NCBI GenBank assembly: GCA_024233865.1
Contig: JACKPA010000004.1
Location: 1 to 64,000, forward strand
DNA: 64,000 nucleotides
DNA from: Leptospiraceae bacterium
GTDB lineage: Bacteria; Spirochaetota; Leptospiria; Leptospirales; Leptospiraceae
Direction of reading: 5' to 3'
Shown: positions 28,090 through 37,644 of the stretch, piece after piece
Position numbering within the stretch: the first letter of the stretch is position 1
How the letters are laid out: each line of letters opens with the position of its first letter
Made by a program: the position numbers and the translations under genes
Notes under the pieces: model-generated
Seen by the model: the letters and a program-made list of their open reading frames with translations, nothing else
The model's database searches: none
What the model was told of the DNA's origin: nothing

Positions 28090-28917
28090 ATGATCTTACC
28101 ACCCATACAAACCGAATTACAGCCTTTACTGCATACGGATTTTGGTTCCGGCATTCCTTACTATGACGAGGAATTTGAGTTAATGCAAGGGGAAGCTCAC
28201 AAAAAAGCCATTACAAAGTATGGTCCTTGTTTTGAATGGATTGAAGAAACAATAGGATACAAATACCTTTCAGACCAACCTATTTGGTTTTTTAATCCGC
28301 AAAAGAGAAAACAAGAAGCAATTGCCGGTGACTTGGTATTGGCAAAACACACGGATGTATCCAAAATCACAGCAGAAGCTATTTTGTTTTATATGGAAGT
28401 AGTCAGCATAGACGACCCTCGAAGAGAAAGCAGAGATACCTTAGAAAAAAAGCCTTTATGTGAATACAATGGAGTGCCTGAATTTGGTTTGTATTTTCCT
28501 GATATAAAAGATAGGCGTATTTTTGAGTTTTATAGGTTAGTGAATGGCAAATATTATTCAGTACCGGAGGACGGATACGGGAAATGGTGTAGCAAGACGG
28601 TAGAAGGATTGTGTATAGAGAGGTTGTCAGAGGATGAGTGGCGGGATGGTGAAAAGATACGAATATGGTTTGAGAATGAGAAGCTTCTTGATTTGCGTAG
28701 AGAGATGGATATGCGAAAGAAAGCGGAAATTGCCAAATTAGAAGAGCAGAAGAAACGGGAAGTGGTAGAAAATAAACTATACGATGCTGAAATAGAAAGG
28801 TGGGAAGCCCAGCAAGAGCAAAAAAAGGCGGAAATCGCAAGATTGGAAGCAGAGAAGAAAGTAAAAGCCTTAGCTGAGAAACTCAAAGCTCTTGGAATTG
28901 ATCCCGACAGTCTGTAG
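28090..28917 (+). CDS. Uma2-family PD-(D/E)XK nuclease with coiled-coil tail
   Basis: A 275-residue protein. AGDLVLAKHTDVSKI, AILFYMEVVSIDD, SRDTLEKKPLCEYNGVPEFG and IFEFYRLVNGKYYSVPED follow the order of the Uma2 (DUF820) core, with the acidic residues of a PD-(D/E)XK active site. After residue 200 a charged, Lys/Glu-rich coiled coil runs to the end. Uma2 proteins are abundant in Leptospira and cyanobacteria. Their role is unsettled and often linked to mobile DNA. A second Uma2 gene follows at 28995. Confidence 0.8.
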   Translation: MILPPIQTELQPLLHTDFGSGIPYYDEEFELMQGEAHKKAITKYGPCFEWIEETIGYKYLSDQPIWFFNPQKRKQEAIAGDLVLAKHTDVSKITAEAILFYMEVVSIDDPRRESRDTLEKKPLCEYNGVPEFGLYFPDIKDRRIFEFYRLVNGKYYSVPEDGYGKWCSKTVEGLCIERLSEDEWRDGEKIRIWFENEKLLDLRREMDMRKKAEIAKLEEQKKREVVENKLYDAEIERWEAQQEQKKAEIARLEAEKKVKALAEKLKALGIDPDSL

Positions 28918-28994
28918 GAAGTGAAACAAATTATAATTGTTTTTGGTGTATTAAAAATCTTGACATTTTGGTATTTTGAAATATACATTTTTTT

Positions 28995-29558
28995 ATGACA
29001 ATTCGAATTTTAGAAAAAGAAACGATTCGACAGCAGTTGTATCCTTTGAGTGTTCAAGCCTATCATACCCTTAGTGAGAATGGGATTATTCCTGAAAAAA
29101 CAGAACTTTTGGAAGGAGCTGTTATAAAAAAGATGTCAAAAAATCCGATTCATTCCGGTATGGTAAGCAAAATCACAAACTTTTTCAAAAATCATCTACC
29201 TCAAAAATACTACATTCGCAAAGGAGACCCTATTTCTTTTTTGAGTTCGGAACCGGAACCGGATATTGCCATTGTTGATTATATAGAAGACGAGTATATG
29301 TTTTTTCATCCGTCTACTGCCTATCTTATCATAGAAGTAGCCAATACTTCGATAGAACTTGATAGAGAGAAAGCAAGTATATACGCAAAAGGTGGAATTA
29401 CTGAGTATTGGATTATCAATCTGAACAACCAAACCACAGAAGTTTATAAAAACCCATACAATGGTTATTATACGGAAAGCGTTATCATTCCTAAAAATGA
29501 TATTTTGCTTCCTGCATTTTTCCCCGAACTAAAATTTCAACTAGGAAGCTTTTATTAA
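28995..29558 (+). CDS. Uma2-family PD-(D/E)XK nuclease
   Basis: A 187-residue compact Uma2 protein: EPEPDIAIVDY (Asp), AYLIIEVANTSIELDREKAS (the E-x-A/K site) and YAKGGITEYWIINLNNQT are the family motifs in order. Nuclease activity is likely from the fold, but a physiological role is unknown. It starts 77 bases after the other Uma2 gene and ends six bases before the M61 peptidase gene. The two Uma2 proteins are clearly different subfamilies, not a recent duplicate. Confidence 0.88.
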   Translation: MTIRILEKETIRQQLYPLSVQAYHTLSENGIIPEKTELLEGAVIKKMSKNPIHSGMVSKITNFFKNHLPQKYYIRKGDPISFLSSEPEPDIAIVDYIEDEYMFFHPSTAYLIIEVANTSIELDREKASIYAKGGITEYWIINLNNQTTEVYKNPYNGYYTESVIIPKNDILLPAFFPELKFQLGSFY

Positions 29559-29564
29559 CTTATT

Positions 29565-31325
29565 ATGACTATAAAAAAGAAAAAATCTGTAATTTCAAAA
29601 AAACCAAAAGAATCAATCCATTATAAAATAAAAATCCAGCAGCCCCATCTCCATTACTATCACGTAGAGCTAAAAATGAAGGTAAAAGCAGAAAAAATCG
29701 TTCTTACCATGCCTTCTTGGTCACCTGGATCGTATGTTATCCGGAATTATTCCGGTTTATTACACAAGTTTGAAGCTTGCTTGGAAAATGGAAAAGCTGT
29801 TCCTTGGAAAGAGTTAAATTTGGAACAATGGGAAATATTATCCAAGGGTAAAACGATTAAAATTTCTTATTTGGTTTATTCATTTGAGCATTCCGTCCGT
29901 TCTAATTTTTTGGATACCGAATATGGGTTTATAAACCCACCGGCTCTTTTTTTGTATCCGCAAGACGATATATTTCGGGCAAACGTGGAAATAGAGCTGG
30001 AAACTAGTCCTTTTTTTAAATACGTCTATTCGCCTTTGCCTAAAAACAAAAAAGGAAATTTTGTAGCCAAAGATTTTGATGAATTGTATGATTCTCCTTT
30101 TCAAATTTCAAATCAAAAATCTATGGTTTTTGAATCCCAGGGTTGTAGCCATGAAATCATTATAGAAGGACGGAAATATCCTGATATTGAAGAAAATCTG
30201 ATTTCTGATTTGAAAAAAATTATTAGCTTTGAAACCAAACTAATGGGCGACATGCCCAATAAGTATTATCTATTTATACTAAATTTAACGGAAAACATTT
30301 ACGGAGGTTTGGAACATTCGGCTTGTAGCGTTAACTCTTTTGATCCCATGAAATTAACATTAAAAGAGGAGTATACAAAGCTTATGGGTCTTTTGGCACA
30401 TGAGTATTTTCACTTATGGAATATAAAACGAATCAGACCAATAGCACTTGGTCCTTTTGATTATACTTCACCTAATCTGACAAGGGACCTTTGGATGGCA
30501 GAAGGGATAACAAGTTTTTATGATAATTATACCCTTCTAAAAACAAAGGTCTATACTCCGGAAGAGTATTTGGAAGAGATTAAAAACGATTGGAGCAAAT
30601 TGGAAAGGGTTTGTGGAGAGGATTGGATGAGTATGGAGGAATCTTCTTTTACGGCTTGGAACAAATTTTATAAACAGAATTCCAATTCGCACAACACGGG
30701 TATCTCTTATTACACTAAAGGTGCGATCTTAACTTTGTGTATGGATTTGTTTATTCGGAAGCGAACAGATTGTAAAAAAAGCTTCATAGATATAATGAGG
30801 TTGCTTTACAAAAAATACTATATATCTTTGAATAGGGGATTTACCAAAGAGGAGTTTTTTCAAACGTCTACCGAAGCAACCAATGTTGATTTGGCAAAGG
30901 AATTTGATATCTACTTAACAAAAAGAAAAACGATTCCGTTAATGGATTATTTACAAATAATCGGTGTTCAAATCATAGAATCGGAAATTGCATCAGACCT
31001 TTCTTTTTCTACCAAAACGGTTAGCGGGAAAGAGGTTATTTGCAAAATATACGAGCATAAAAACGCCGGATTAGTAGACATCAATTTGAATGATGAACTG
31101 ATCGCTATTGATGGTTATCGGATAAATGCACAAAATTTGGAAAGTGTTAAAAAACAAATCAAACCAAACGTGGATGTTCAGTTGCTACTTGCCAGACGAG
31201 GGATTATCATACAAAGAACCATTAAGAGTGAAACTACGTTTATGAAAAAGAAACTACAGTTTATGAAAGATATTGATGAAGAAACTCTAAAATTTAGAAA
31301 GAACTTCTTTGAGGGAGAAATATAA
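29565..31325 (+). CDS. M61-family metallopeptidase with PDZ-like domain
   Basis: A 586-residue protein of the glycyl aminopeptidase (M61) family. The zinc motif HEYFH is at 279-283 (LLAHEYFHLWNIKRIRP), with the third ligand in LWMAEGITSFYDN. An N-terminal beta domain (20-170) precedes it, and a C-terminal PDZ-like domain (about 465-560, NDELIAIDGYRI) follows. No signal peptide is seen. It should cleave N-terminal residues from peptides; the native substrate is unknown. It follows the Uma2 gene by six bases. Confidence 0.92.
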   Translation: MTIKKKKSVISKKPKESIHYKIKIQQPHLHYYHVELKMKVKAEKIVLTMPSWSPGSYVIRNYSGLLHKFEACLENGKAVPWKELNLEQWEILSKGKTIKISYLVYSFEHSVRSNFLDTEYGFINPPALFLYPQDDIFRANVEIELETSPFFKYVYSPLPKNKKGNFVAKDFDELYDSPFQISNQKSMVFESQGCSHEIIIEGRKYPDIEENLISDLKKIISFETKLMGDMPNKYYLFILNLTENIYGGLEHSACSVNSFDPMKLTLKEEYTKLMGLLAHEYFHLWNIKRIRPIALGPFDYTSPNLTRDLWMAEGITSFYDNYTLLKTKVYTPEEYLEEIKNDWSKLERVCGEDWMSMEESSFTAWNKFYKQNSNSHNTGISYYTKGAILTLCMDLFIRKRTDCKKSFIDIMRLLYKKYYISLNRGFTKEEFFQTSTEATNVDLAKEFDIYLTKRKTIPLMDYLQIIGVQIIESEIASDLSFSTKTVSGKEVICKIYEHKNAGLVDINLNDELIAIDGYRINAQNLESVKKQIKPNVDVQLLLARRGIIIQRTIKSETTFMKKKLQFMKDIDEETLKFRKNFFEGEI

Positions 31326-31333
31326 TATAGTTT

Positions 31334-32194
31334 TCAAGTGCAAGTCACGATTCCTAATTCAACCAAGGTTTTGGCAACTCCGTCTTCTTGGTTGGAGTAG
31401 TTACTGACACATTTGGCAACTGATTTGAGCTCATCAGTAGCGTTTTTTAGGGCAACTCCAAACCCGGCGTTTTTTATCATTTCCATATCATTGGCTTCGT
31501 CTCCAAAGGCAATTACTCCTTTTTCACTTTTTCCATTGATTTTTAAAAATTCTTGGATAGCACTCCATTTTGAAATATCTTTTTGGATAACATCCATACA
31601 TGGTCCTACCCTTGGTATAGTTGTTATTACATTTTGGGAACATTTTGTTCCGATTTCGGCTTTTAATAATTTATCAAATTCTTTCAATCTTTGTTTGTCA
31701 TGATTTAGCCAACACACTATCGTGACTTTGTTTAGGTTATAATCCAAGCAGTTATCTAGTTGAATGGAACGATCTTTTTTTCCATTGGCATAATTCATAA
31801 AATTAGGATGCTTCAATGGTATCTCAGTCACCATATCAATGCCTTCTTCGTATTCGTCGACATGCAATAAAGGAGATAATCCAAAGTTTTTCCCTTTTTG
31901 AACAACTGTTCTTACCAAAAATTCTGGAAGGTAATGTTCCCTAACCCTTTTTTCACAAGGAGATAGCCTTAGTATTTGTCCGTTACTAGAAGCAACTTGG
32001 ACCGTTCCTTGAAATTGCTTGGAATAATTTAAGACACTTGCAAAGCGTCTGCCGGTAGCAATAATCAGCTGAATTTTAGAGTCAATGGCTTTTTGTAAAA
32101 CTTTTTTTGTAAAATCCGTTAGAATTGCATCTTGGTTTAATAAAGTTCCATCAAGGTCTGTAGCTATTGTATGAAATTCTGAAATTATGTTCAC
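31334..32194 (-). CDS. Cof-type HAD-IIB phosphatase
   Basis: A 286-residue haloacid dehalogenase phosphatase. Motif I is TDLDGTLLNQD with the nucleophile Asp, motif II the IATGRR segment, and motif III/IV is VIAFGDEANDMEMIKNAGFG with the Mg2+-binding aspartates. A C2-type cap lies between. Cof proteins hydrolyse small phosphorylated metabolites such as sugar phosphates or flavin/PLP precursors; the substrate here is unknown. It converges with the M61 gene eight bases away, with no clear terminator between. Confidence 0.93.
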   Translation of the reverse strand: MNIISEFHTIATDLDGTLLNQDAILTDFTKKVLQKAIDSKIQLIIATGRRFASVLNYSKQFQGTVQVASSNGQILRLSPCEKRVREHYLPEFLVRTVVQKGKNFGLSPLLHVDEYEEGIDMVTEIPLKHPNFMNYANGKKDRSIQLDNCLDYNLNKVTIVCWLNHDKQRLKEFDKLLKAEIGTKCSQNVITTIPRVGPCMDVIQKDISKWSAIQEFLKINGKSEKGVIAFGDEANDMEMIKNAGFGVALKNATDELKSVAKCVSNYSNQEDGVAKTLVELGIVTCT

Positions 32195-32330
32195 TTAAAT
32201 TTGATCAGGTGCCTAATTATGCTTTTTAAAAGATAATGCAATATTGCAATGCAGAATTAAGGATTTTCACAAACAAAAAGCTTGTCAACTATTTTTATTA
32301 AAATACACATAACAAAAAAGGATTTTAAAA

Positions 32331-35300
32331 ATGCAAACTATAGCTGGATATAGGGTAATACAAACAATTCACAGAGGTGAAAAGCATATTATCCATCGAG
32401 CCAAGAAAGATGGTAAAAAAGTTATTATCAAACAGCCAACTAATGAATATCCGACTTTGGAAGAGTTAAAAAGAATCCGAACAGAATATGCAATACTCCA
32501 AAAGTTTAATGTGCCTGGTATAACCAAAGCAATTGCCATAGAAAAATATAAAAATACGCTACTTTTAATCTTTGAAGATATCCAAGGTGAATCTTTGGAT
32601 AGCTTACTCAAAACAAAGGGAGTGCTTATTGTCAAAGATTTTTTATTCATCGCTATACAAATCACAAAAGCTATAGCTGGTGTTCACGAAACTCATGTCA
32701 TCCATAAAGATATAAAACCGCACAATATCGTATACAATGCGGAATCGAGTAAGTTGGAGATCATAGACTTCGGAAGTGCGAGTTTGTTAAGCAAGGAAAC
32801 GCCAAGTATAATTATGGCAAATTTTATAGAGGGGACACTTGCCTACATCTCTCCTGAGCAAACCGGACGAATGAACAGACTACTGGATTATAGAACGGAT
32901 TATTATTCGTTAGGAGTCACTTTGTATCAATTGATAACCGGTAAACTCCCATTTGAATCCAATGATACTTTAGAACTGATCCATTCTCATATTGCCATCG
33001 TTCCCGAATCTCCAGAAAATCTTGGGATACCAAAGGCAATCTCTGAAATTATCCTGAAGCTCATGTCAAAAAATGCAGAAGACAGGTATCAGAGTGCAGT
33101 CGGAATCCTGTATGATTTGGAATGGTGTTTGAAAAATGTGAAATCTCTTGGTGCAATTCCTTTTACACCAGGTTTGAAAGATGTGTCTTTACAGTTTCAA
33201 ATTCCAGAGAAACTTTATGGAAGAGAGGATGAAATACAAAATCTTATTGTTACATTCCAAACAATTATAGACGCAGAAGAAGGAAAACGAAACCTTCAAC
33301 TCATGCTTGTTGCTGGTCATCCCGGGGTCGGAAAGTCAACCCTTATCAACGAAATCAACAAACCCATTGTAGAATACAATGGTTACTTTGTATCGGGGAA
33401 GTATGACCAATACAGACGAAACACGCCTTATAGTGCGATCATCCAGGCTTTCCAGGAATTAACAAACCAAATCCTTACAGAAACCAAAGAAACCATTGCA
33501 CAGTGGAAGACCAAACTGTCAAAAACACTTGGAACTAACGGACAGGTGATTGTGGACGTGATTCCAGGAGTAGAACTAATCATAGGCAAACAACCTGCCG
33601 TTCCGACTCTTGCACCTACGGAACATCAGAACCGTTTTAATATCGTATTCCGGAATTTTATCAAACTGCTTGCAACAAAAGAACATCCTTTGGTTTTATT
33701 TCTGGACGATTTACAGTGGGCAGACACTCCGAGTATCCATTTGCTAAAGGAAATTTACATCAGCAAAGACATTCACCACCTGTTCTTGATTTTTGCCTAT
33801 CGGGACAACGAAGTGGATTCCACCCATCCGTTTTATCTAATGTTAGAAGACTTGAAAAAGCAAGGATTTACCTACAAAGAGATTTACCTGAAACCTTTAG
33901 CGGTAGAATACGTCAACTCCCTTGTGGCAGATGCTTTACACTCTGACTACAAACATACCGAAGGACTCGCCAAAATTCTCACAAACAAAACAGGCGGGAA
34001 TCCGTTTTTTGTAAACGAGTTTCTCAAAACCTTGCACAAAGAATCTCTGATCTACTACGAGAACGGCTGGAAGTGGGACGAGAAAAAGATCCAAGAAGTA
34101 AAAATCACAGACAATGTGGTCGAACTGATGGCAGACAAAATTTCCAATCTGTCGGAAGCTAGCAGAGAAGTTATGAAATACGCATCTTGTATTGGGAGCA
34201 AATTTTATCTGGATATTCTTTCTCTTATCACCAACAAATCCGGAGAAGAATTGTTTGATAGTTTGAAAGAAGTGGTTAAAGAAGGAATGATCTTGATGTC
34301 AAAAGAGTACGCGAGGTTCATCCACGACCGTGTCAGGGAAGCAACTTATTCCCTCTTGAGTGAAGACGAAAAGACAACTAACCACTATCAAATAGGGAAA
34401 ATCTTACTCGAAAACACACCGGAGGACAAACTGGAAGATCAGATTTTTGTCATTGTGGGACAACTCAATTCCGGGAAAAAGCTCATACAAATGGAGGAAG
34501 AGAAGTTACACTTGGCAAAACTCAACCTCCTAGCGGGAAAAAAGGCAAAAGAATCAACCGCTTATGACGGGGCTTTGACGTTTTTGAATGTGGGTGCGGA
34601 ACTCCTTTCGGAAGATAAATGGAAAACACGGTATAACCTGACATTTGAAATCTATCATGAACTTTCGGAATGTGAGTATCTTGCTACCAATTTTGAGAAT
34701 GCAGATAAACTGTATGAAACCATTTTACAAAATGCTACTTCACTTATGGACAAGGTTAAAATTTACAACATCCAACTACGACAAAAAGCAAGTGAATTTA
34801 AACCGGATGAAGCCTTTCAAGTTGGGTTCGCTGCCCTGAATCAACTGGGAATAGAGACACCAACGGATTCCGGATCTATCCAAGCCGCATTTATGCAGCA
34901 ACTGGGTGAATACCAAGAATTACTTGGCACAAAACCAATCCCAAGCCTGTATAACATGCAGGATATGACAAACGAGAATATGTTGGAAGCAATATCCTTA
35001 GTGACAAACTTGGGAGATATCGCCATAGCCATGAAAGGAGAGATGTTGCCTTTGATGTCAATCATGGGAGTAAACCTCTCTCTCAAGTACGGAAACGTGG
35101 AAGTTTCTCCCATTTCGTATGTAATGATGGGGGTGATTACAAACTTGGTGTTCAAAGACTACAAAAAGGGTTATGAGCTCGGGCAACTGGCTATTCGTAT
35201 CAGCCAAGAGAAGTTTCCGAGTGACCTCATCTTAGGTAAAGTCTATGCTTTTTATGGCTGGAACATTAATCACTATATTCATCATTTAAGAGAGGACTTG

Positions 35301-37481
35301 AATATTGCCCAAAAAGGTTATGATACAACAATGGCAAACAGTGATTTGGTGTATGCCGGTTATTTTATCTTAATGTTTTTAAAGGTGTCTTTTTGTGCAG
35401 GAATTCATCTGGATGAAGTGATAGGTTATGGAGAAAGAAATCTTTCTTTTGCAACCAAATACAAAGTTGCTTTTGTTACTGCAATGGCTCTTCCTACCAT
35501 AATGCTGGCACTTGCTTTGCAGGGCAAAACGGAAAATCCACTCAGTTTTAATAACGAGGCATTCAACGAAGAAAGGTATATTCAGGAGAATTTAGCTTTT
35601 GGACAACCGATGGCGTATTTTTATTTAAGAAAATACCAACTCTATATCTACTATGGAGAATACAAAAAATGTCTGGAAGTTTATCCAGACATGGAAAAAT
35701 TCTATCCCGCAATACCGCAACACATCGCTTATGTGGAAGTGCGGTTTTGTTACGCTCTAAGTCTGATTGCTCTCATGTCAAAATTTAACGAAGAAGAAAA
35801 AGCGAAGTATGGGCCAAAGTTCAAAGAAAGTTATGACCTATTTGAACTCTGGTCGGAACACTGTGAAGATAACTTTAAGCACAAATACCTACTCATCAAA
35901 GCGGAAAAAACCCGAATCGAAGGGAATGATTCTAAAGCAATGCAGTTCTACAGTGAGGCAGTACAACTTGCTAAAAAATACGAATACACAAATGACGTAG
36001 CATTCACCAACGAACTGGCAGCCAAGTTCTTTTTGGTACAAGGCATGGATCAAGTGGCTGCTGTGTTTCTAAGAGAGGCACACTATTATTATAGACATTG
36101 GGGGGCAGAAGCAAAAGTTAAACAGCTCGAGGAACAATACCCGGATTTGATACCACAAAATCAAAAAATGGATCTATCAACTATGACTTATACAAGTATT
36201 GATTTGAATTCTTTAATGAAAGCATCTCGTGCCATATCCGGAGAAGTAAAATTAGATTCTTTATCCAAGAATTTATTGAATATCATCATTGAAAATGCCG
36301 GAGCAGAACGAGGAATTTTGCTATTAGAAGAGCAAGGAGAGTTCCTTATATTTGCAGAAGCCAAAGTGTCCGGAGAATATAATTCGGAAAAGAGAAAACA
36401 AGATAATTCGATTCTCCCTGTATCTGTTATCCAATACGTTTTTCATACCAATGAGAATATTATTTTGCACCAGGCAAAAAAAGAAAAAAGATTTGCCAAC
36501 GATAAATACATATCCCAAAACCAAATTTTATCAATTGCTTGTGTTCCGATATTAAATCAAAATCAATTACTCGGTATTCTTTATATGGAGAACAATTTAT
36601 CACCCAACGTTTTTACCCAAGATAGAGTAGAAACTATTCAGTTATTGTCCTCGCAAGCAGGAATTTCTATTCACAATTCGATTTTATATGAAAACATGGA
36701 ACAAAAAGTGATCGAAAGAACAGCACAAATAAATGAAATGCTCGATAGAATAAGTACACTCTATGTCGATAGTGAAAACAAAAGAAAGGAAATTGAATCC
36801 TTAGCAGAATCTCGAAAAAAATTATCACTTATCGGACAGATGGCAGCCGGAATTGTCCATGATATAAAAAATCCAATTGCCTCCATCAAAGCTCTTACTG
36901 AAATGGCAAATACAGAGGAAATAGGTAGAGAAACAAGAATAGGAAATTTGAAATTAATAGGCAGAGAAGCAGACAGGTTGAATGATATGGCTTATGAGAT
37001 TCTTGATTTTTCCAAAGGGGAATTGTCTCTTGAACTTTGTGAAGTAAATTTGAGAGAGTTTCTTGATGGGATTTGTAAATTTTTAAAAATTGACTTTGAA
37101 TACGTTGGAATCAATCTATTAACGGATTTGCAGTATGAAGGAATTGTTTCTTTTGATACAAATAGAATGAGAAGAGTTATAATAAACTTGGCAAGAAACG
37201 CCATAGAAGCCATGAACGATGGGAAAGACGGATACTATTTAAAAATTCATACTGAAAGGCGAGACAACAAATTGACTATATCCGTAGTAGATAATGGTCC
37301 TGGTATTCCTAAATCTATGGAGGAAAAAATCTTTGAAGCATTTGCTACTGAGGGCAAAGCACGAGGAACAGGACTTGGTCTGTTTATGTGTAAATGGATC
37401 ATAGAAGCACATAAGGGCGAACTTAAATATCAAACGACAATGGGAGAAGGAACTACATTTTTTATAGACCTTCCTCTTTGA
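32331..37481 (+). CDS. Ser/Thr kinase-AAA ATPase-GAF-histidine kinase (HstK-like)
   Basis: A 1716-residue multidomain signalling protein. Domains in order: Ser/Thr kinase (1-270; VIHKDIKPHNIVYN catalytic loop, IIDFGSAS); AAA/NACHT-like ATPase with Walker A GHPGVGKST (about 330-338) and Walker B LVLFLDDLQWAD (about 456); an alpha-helical TPR-like region (about 700-1240); GAF (about 1300-1450); a short coil; HisKA with His near 1509 (AAGIVHDIKNPIAS); and HATPase with NLARNAIEA, VDNGPGIP and GTGLGLF. The same layout is known from cyanobacterial HstK and Leptospira relatives. It is one continuous frame and likely intact. It is cytoplasmic, with no membrane helix. No response regulator partner is adjacent. 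Confidence 0.93.
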   Translation: MQTIAGYRVIQTIHRGEKHIIHRAKKDGKKVIIKQPTNEYPTLEELKRIRTEYAILQKFNVPGITKAIAIEKYKNTLLLIFEDIQGESLDSLLKTKGVLIVKDFLFIAIQITKAIAGVHETHVIHKDIKPHNIVYNAESSKLEIIDFGSASLLSKETPSIIMANFIEGTLAYISPEQTGRMNRLLDYRTDYYSLGVTLYQLITGKLPFESNDTLELIHSHIAIVPESPENLGIPKAISEIILKLMSKNAEDRYQSAVGILYDLEWCLKNVKSLGAIPFTPGLKDVSLQFQIPEKLYGREDEIQNLIVTFQTIIDAEEGKRNLQLMLVAGHPGVGKSTLINEINKPIVEYNGYFVSGKYDQYRRNTPYSAIIQAFQELTNQILTETKETIAQWKTKLSKTLGTNGQVIVDVIPGVELIIGKQPAVPTLAPTEHQNRFNIVFRNFIKLLATKEHPLVLFLDDLQWADTPSIHLLKEIYISKDIHHLFLIFAYRDNEVDSTHPFYLMLEDLKKQGFTYKEIYLKPLAVEYVNSLVADALHSDYKHTEGLAKILTNKTGGNPFFVNEFLKTLHKESLIYYENGWKWDEKKIQEVKITDNVVELMADKISNLSEASREVMKYASCIGSKFYLDILSLITNKSGEELFDSLKEVVKEGMILMSKEYARFIHDRVREATYSLLSEDEKTTNHYQIGKILLENTPEDKLEDQIFVIVGQLNSGKKLIQMEEEKLHLAKLNLLAGKKAKESTAYDGALTFLNVGAELLSEDKWKTRYNLTFEIYHELSECEYLATNFENADKLYETILQNATSLMDKVKIYNIQLRQKASEFKPDEAFQVGFAALNQLGIETPTDSGSIQAAFMQQLGEYQELLGTKPIPSLYNMQDMTNENMLEAISLVTNLGDIAIAMKGEMLPLMSIMGVNLSLKYGNVEVSPISYVMMGVITNLVFKDYKKGYELGQLAIRISQEKFPSDLILGKVYAFYGWNINHYIHHLREDLNIAQKGYDTTMANSDLVYAGYFILMFLKVSFCAGIHLDEVIGYGERNLSFATKYKVAFVTAMALPTIMLALALQGKTENPLSFNNEAFNEERYIQENLAFGQPMAYFYLRKYQLYIYYGEYKKCLEVYPDMEKFYPAIPQHIAYVEVRFCYALSLIALMSKFNEEEKAKYGPKFKESYDLFELWSEHCEDNFKHKYLLIKAEKTRIEGNDSKAMQFYSEAVQLAKKYEYTNDVAFTNELAAKFFLVQGMDQVAAVFLREAHYYYRHWGAEAKVKQLEEQYPDLIPQNQKMDLSTMTYTSIDLNSLMKASRAISGEVKLDSLSKNLLNIIIENAGAERGILLLEEQGEFLIFAEAKVSGEYNSEKRKQDNSILPVSVIQYVFHTNENIILHQAKKEKRFANDKYISQNQILSIACVPILNQNQLLGILYMENNLSPNVFTQDRVETIQLLSSQAGISIHNSILYENMEQKVIERTAQINEMLDRISTLYVDSENKRKEIESLAESRKKLSLIGQMAAGIVHDIKNPIASIKALTEMANTEEIGRETRIGNLKLIGREADRLNDMAYEILDFSKGELSLELCEVNLREFLDGICKFLKIDFEYVGINLLTDLQYEGIVSFDTNRMRRVIINLARNAIEAMNDGKDGYYLKIHTERRDNKLTISVVDNGPGIPKSMEEKIFEAFATEGKARGTGLGLFMCKWIIEAHKGELKYQTTMGEGTTFFIDLPL

Positions 37482-37506
37482 TAAGAAAGCACATCAGAGG
37501 CAAAAA

Positions 37507-37644
37507 TTAGGGTAAAGTTCGTAATTGATAATATCCGGCTAAATTCATCATCCAAGCGATCCCTATGTAAGCTATAATGCCACCGTAGATGCTCTTTGAA
37601 TACAAAGCGATTATTCCTATCAAGAGACCGTCAAAAACGGACAT
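37507..37644 (-). CDS. Small hydrophobic protein coupled to the SpoIIE-type phosphatase
   Basis: A 45-residue frame (MSVFDGLLIGIIALYSKSIY...) whose ATG overlaps the stop of the phosphatase gene as TAATG, a classic coupling signal. It carries a near-continuous hydrophobic stretch that could form one or two membrane helices, and ends YYQLRTLP. No separate ribosome-binding site is visible, which fits coupled translation. Function unknown. Evidence is the overlap and the protein-like hydrophobic pattern; no homologue is claimed. Confidence 0.45.
   Translation of the reverse strand: MSVFDGLLIGIIALYSKSIYGGIIAYIGIAWMMNLAGYYQLRTLP

Noticed and set aside
28403..28988. Leftward Ser/Phe-rich frames opposite the Uma2 gene
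   Set aside because: They are mirror images of the Lys/Glu-rich coiled coil on the other strand.
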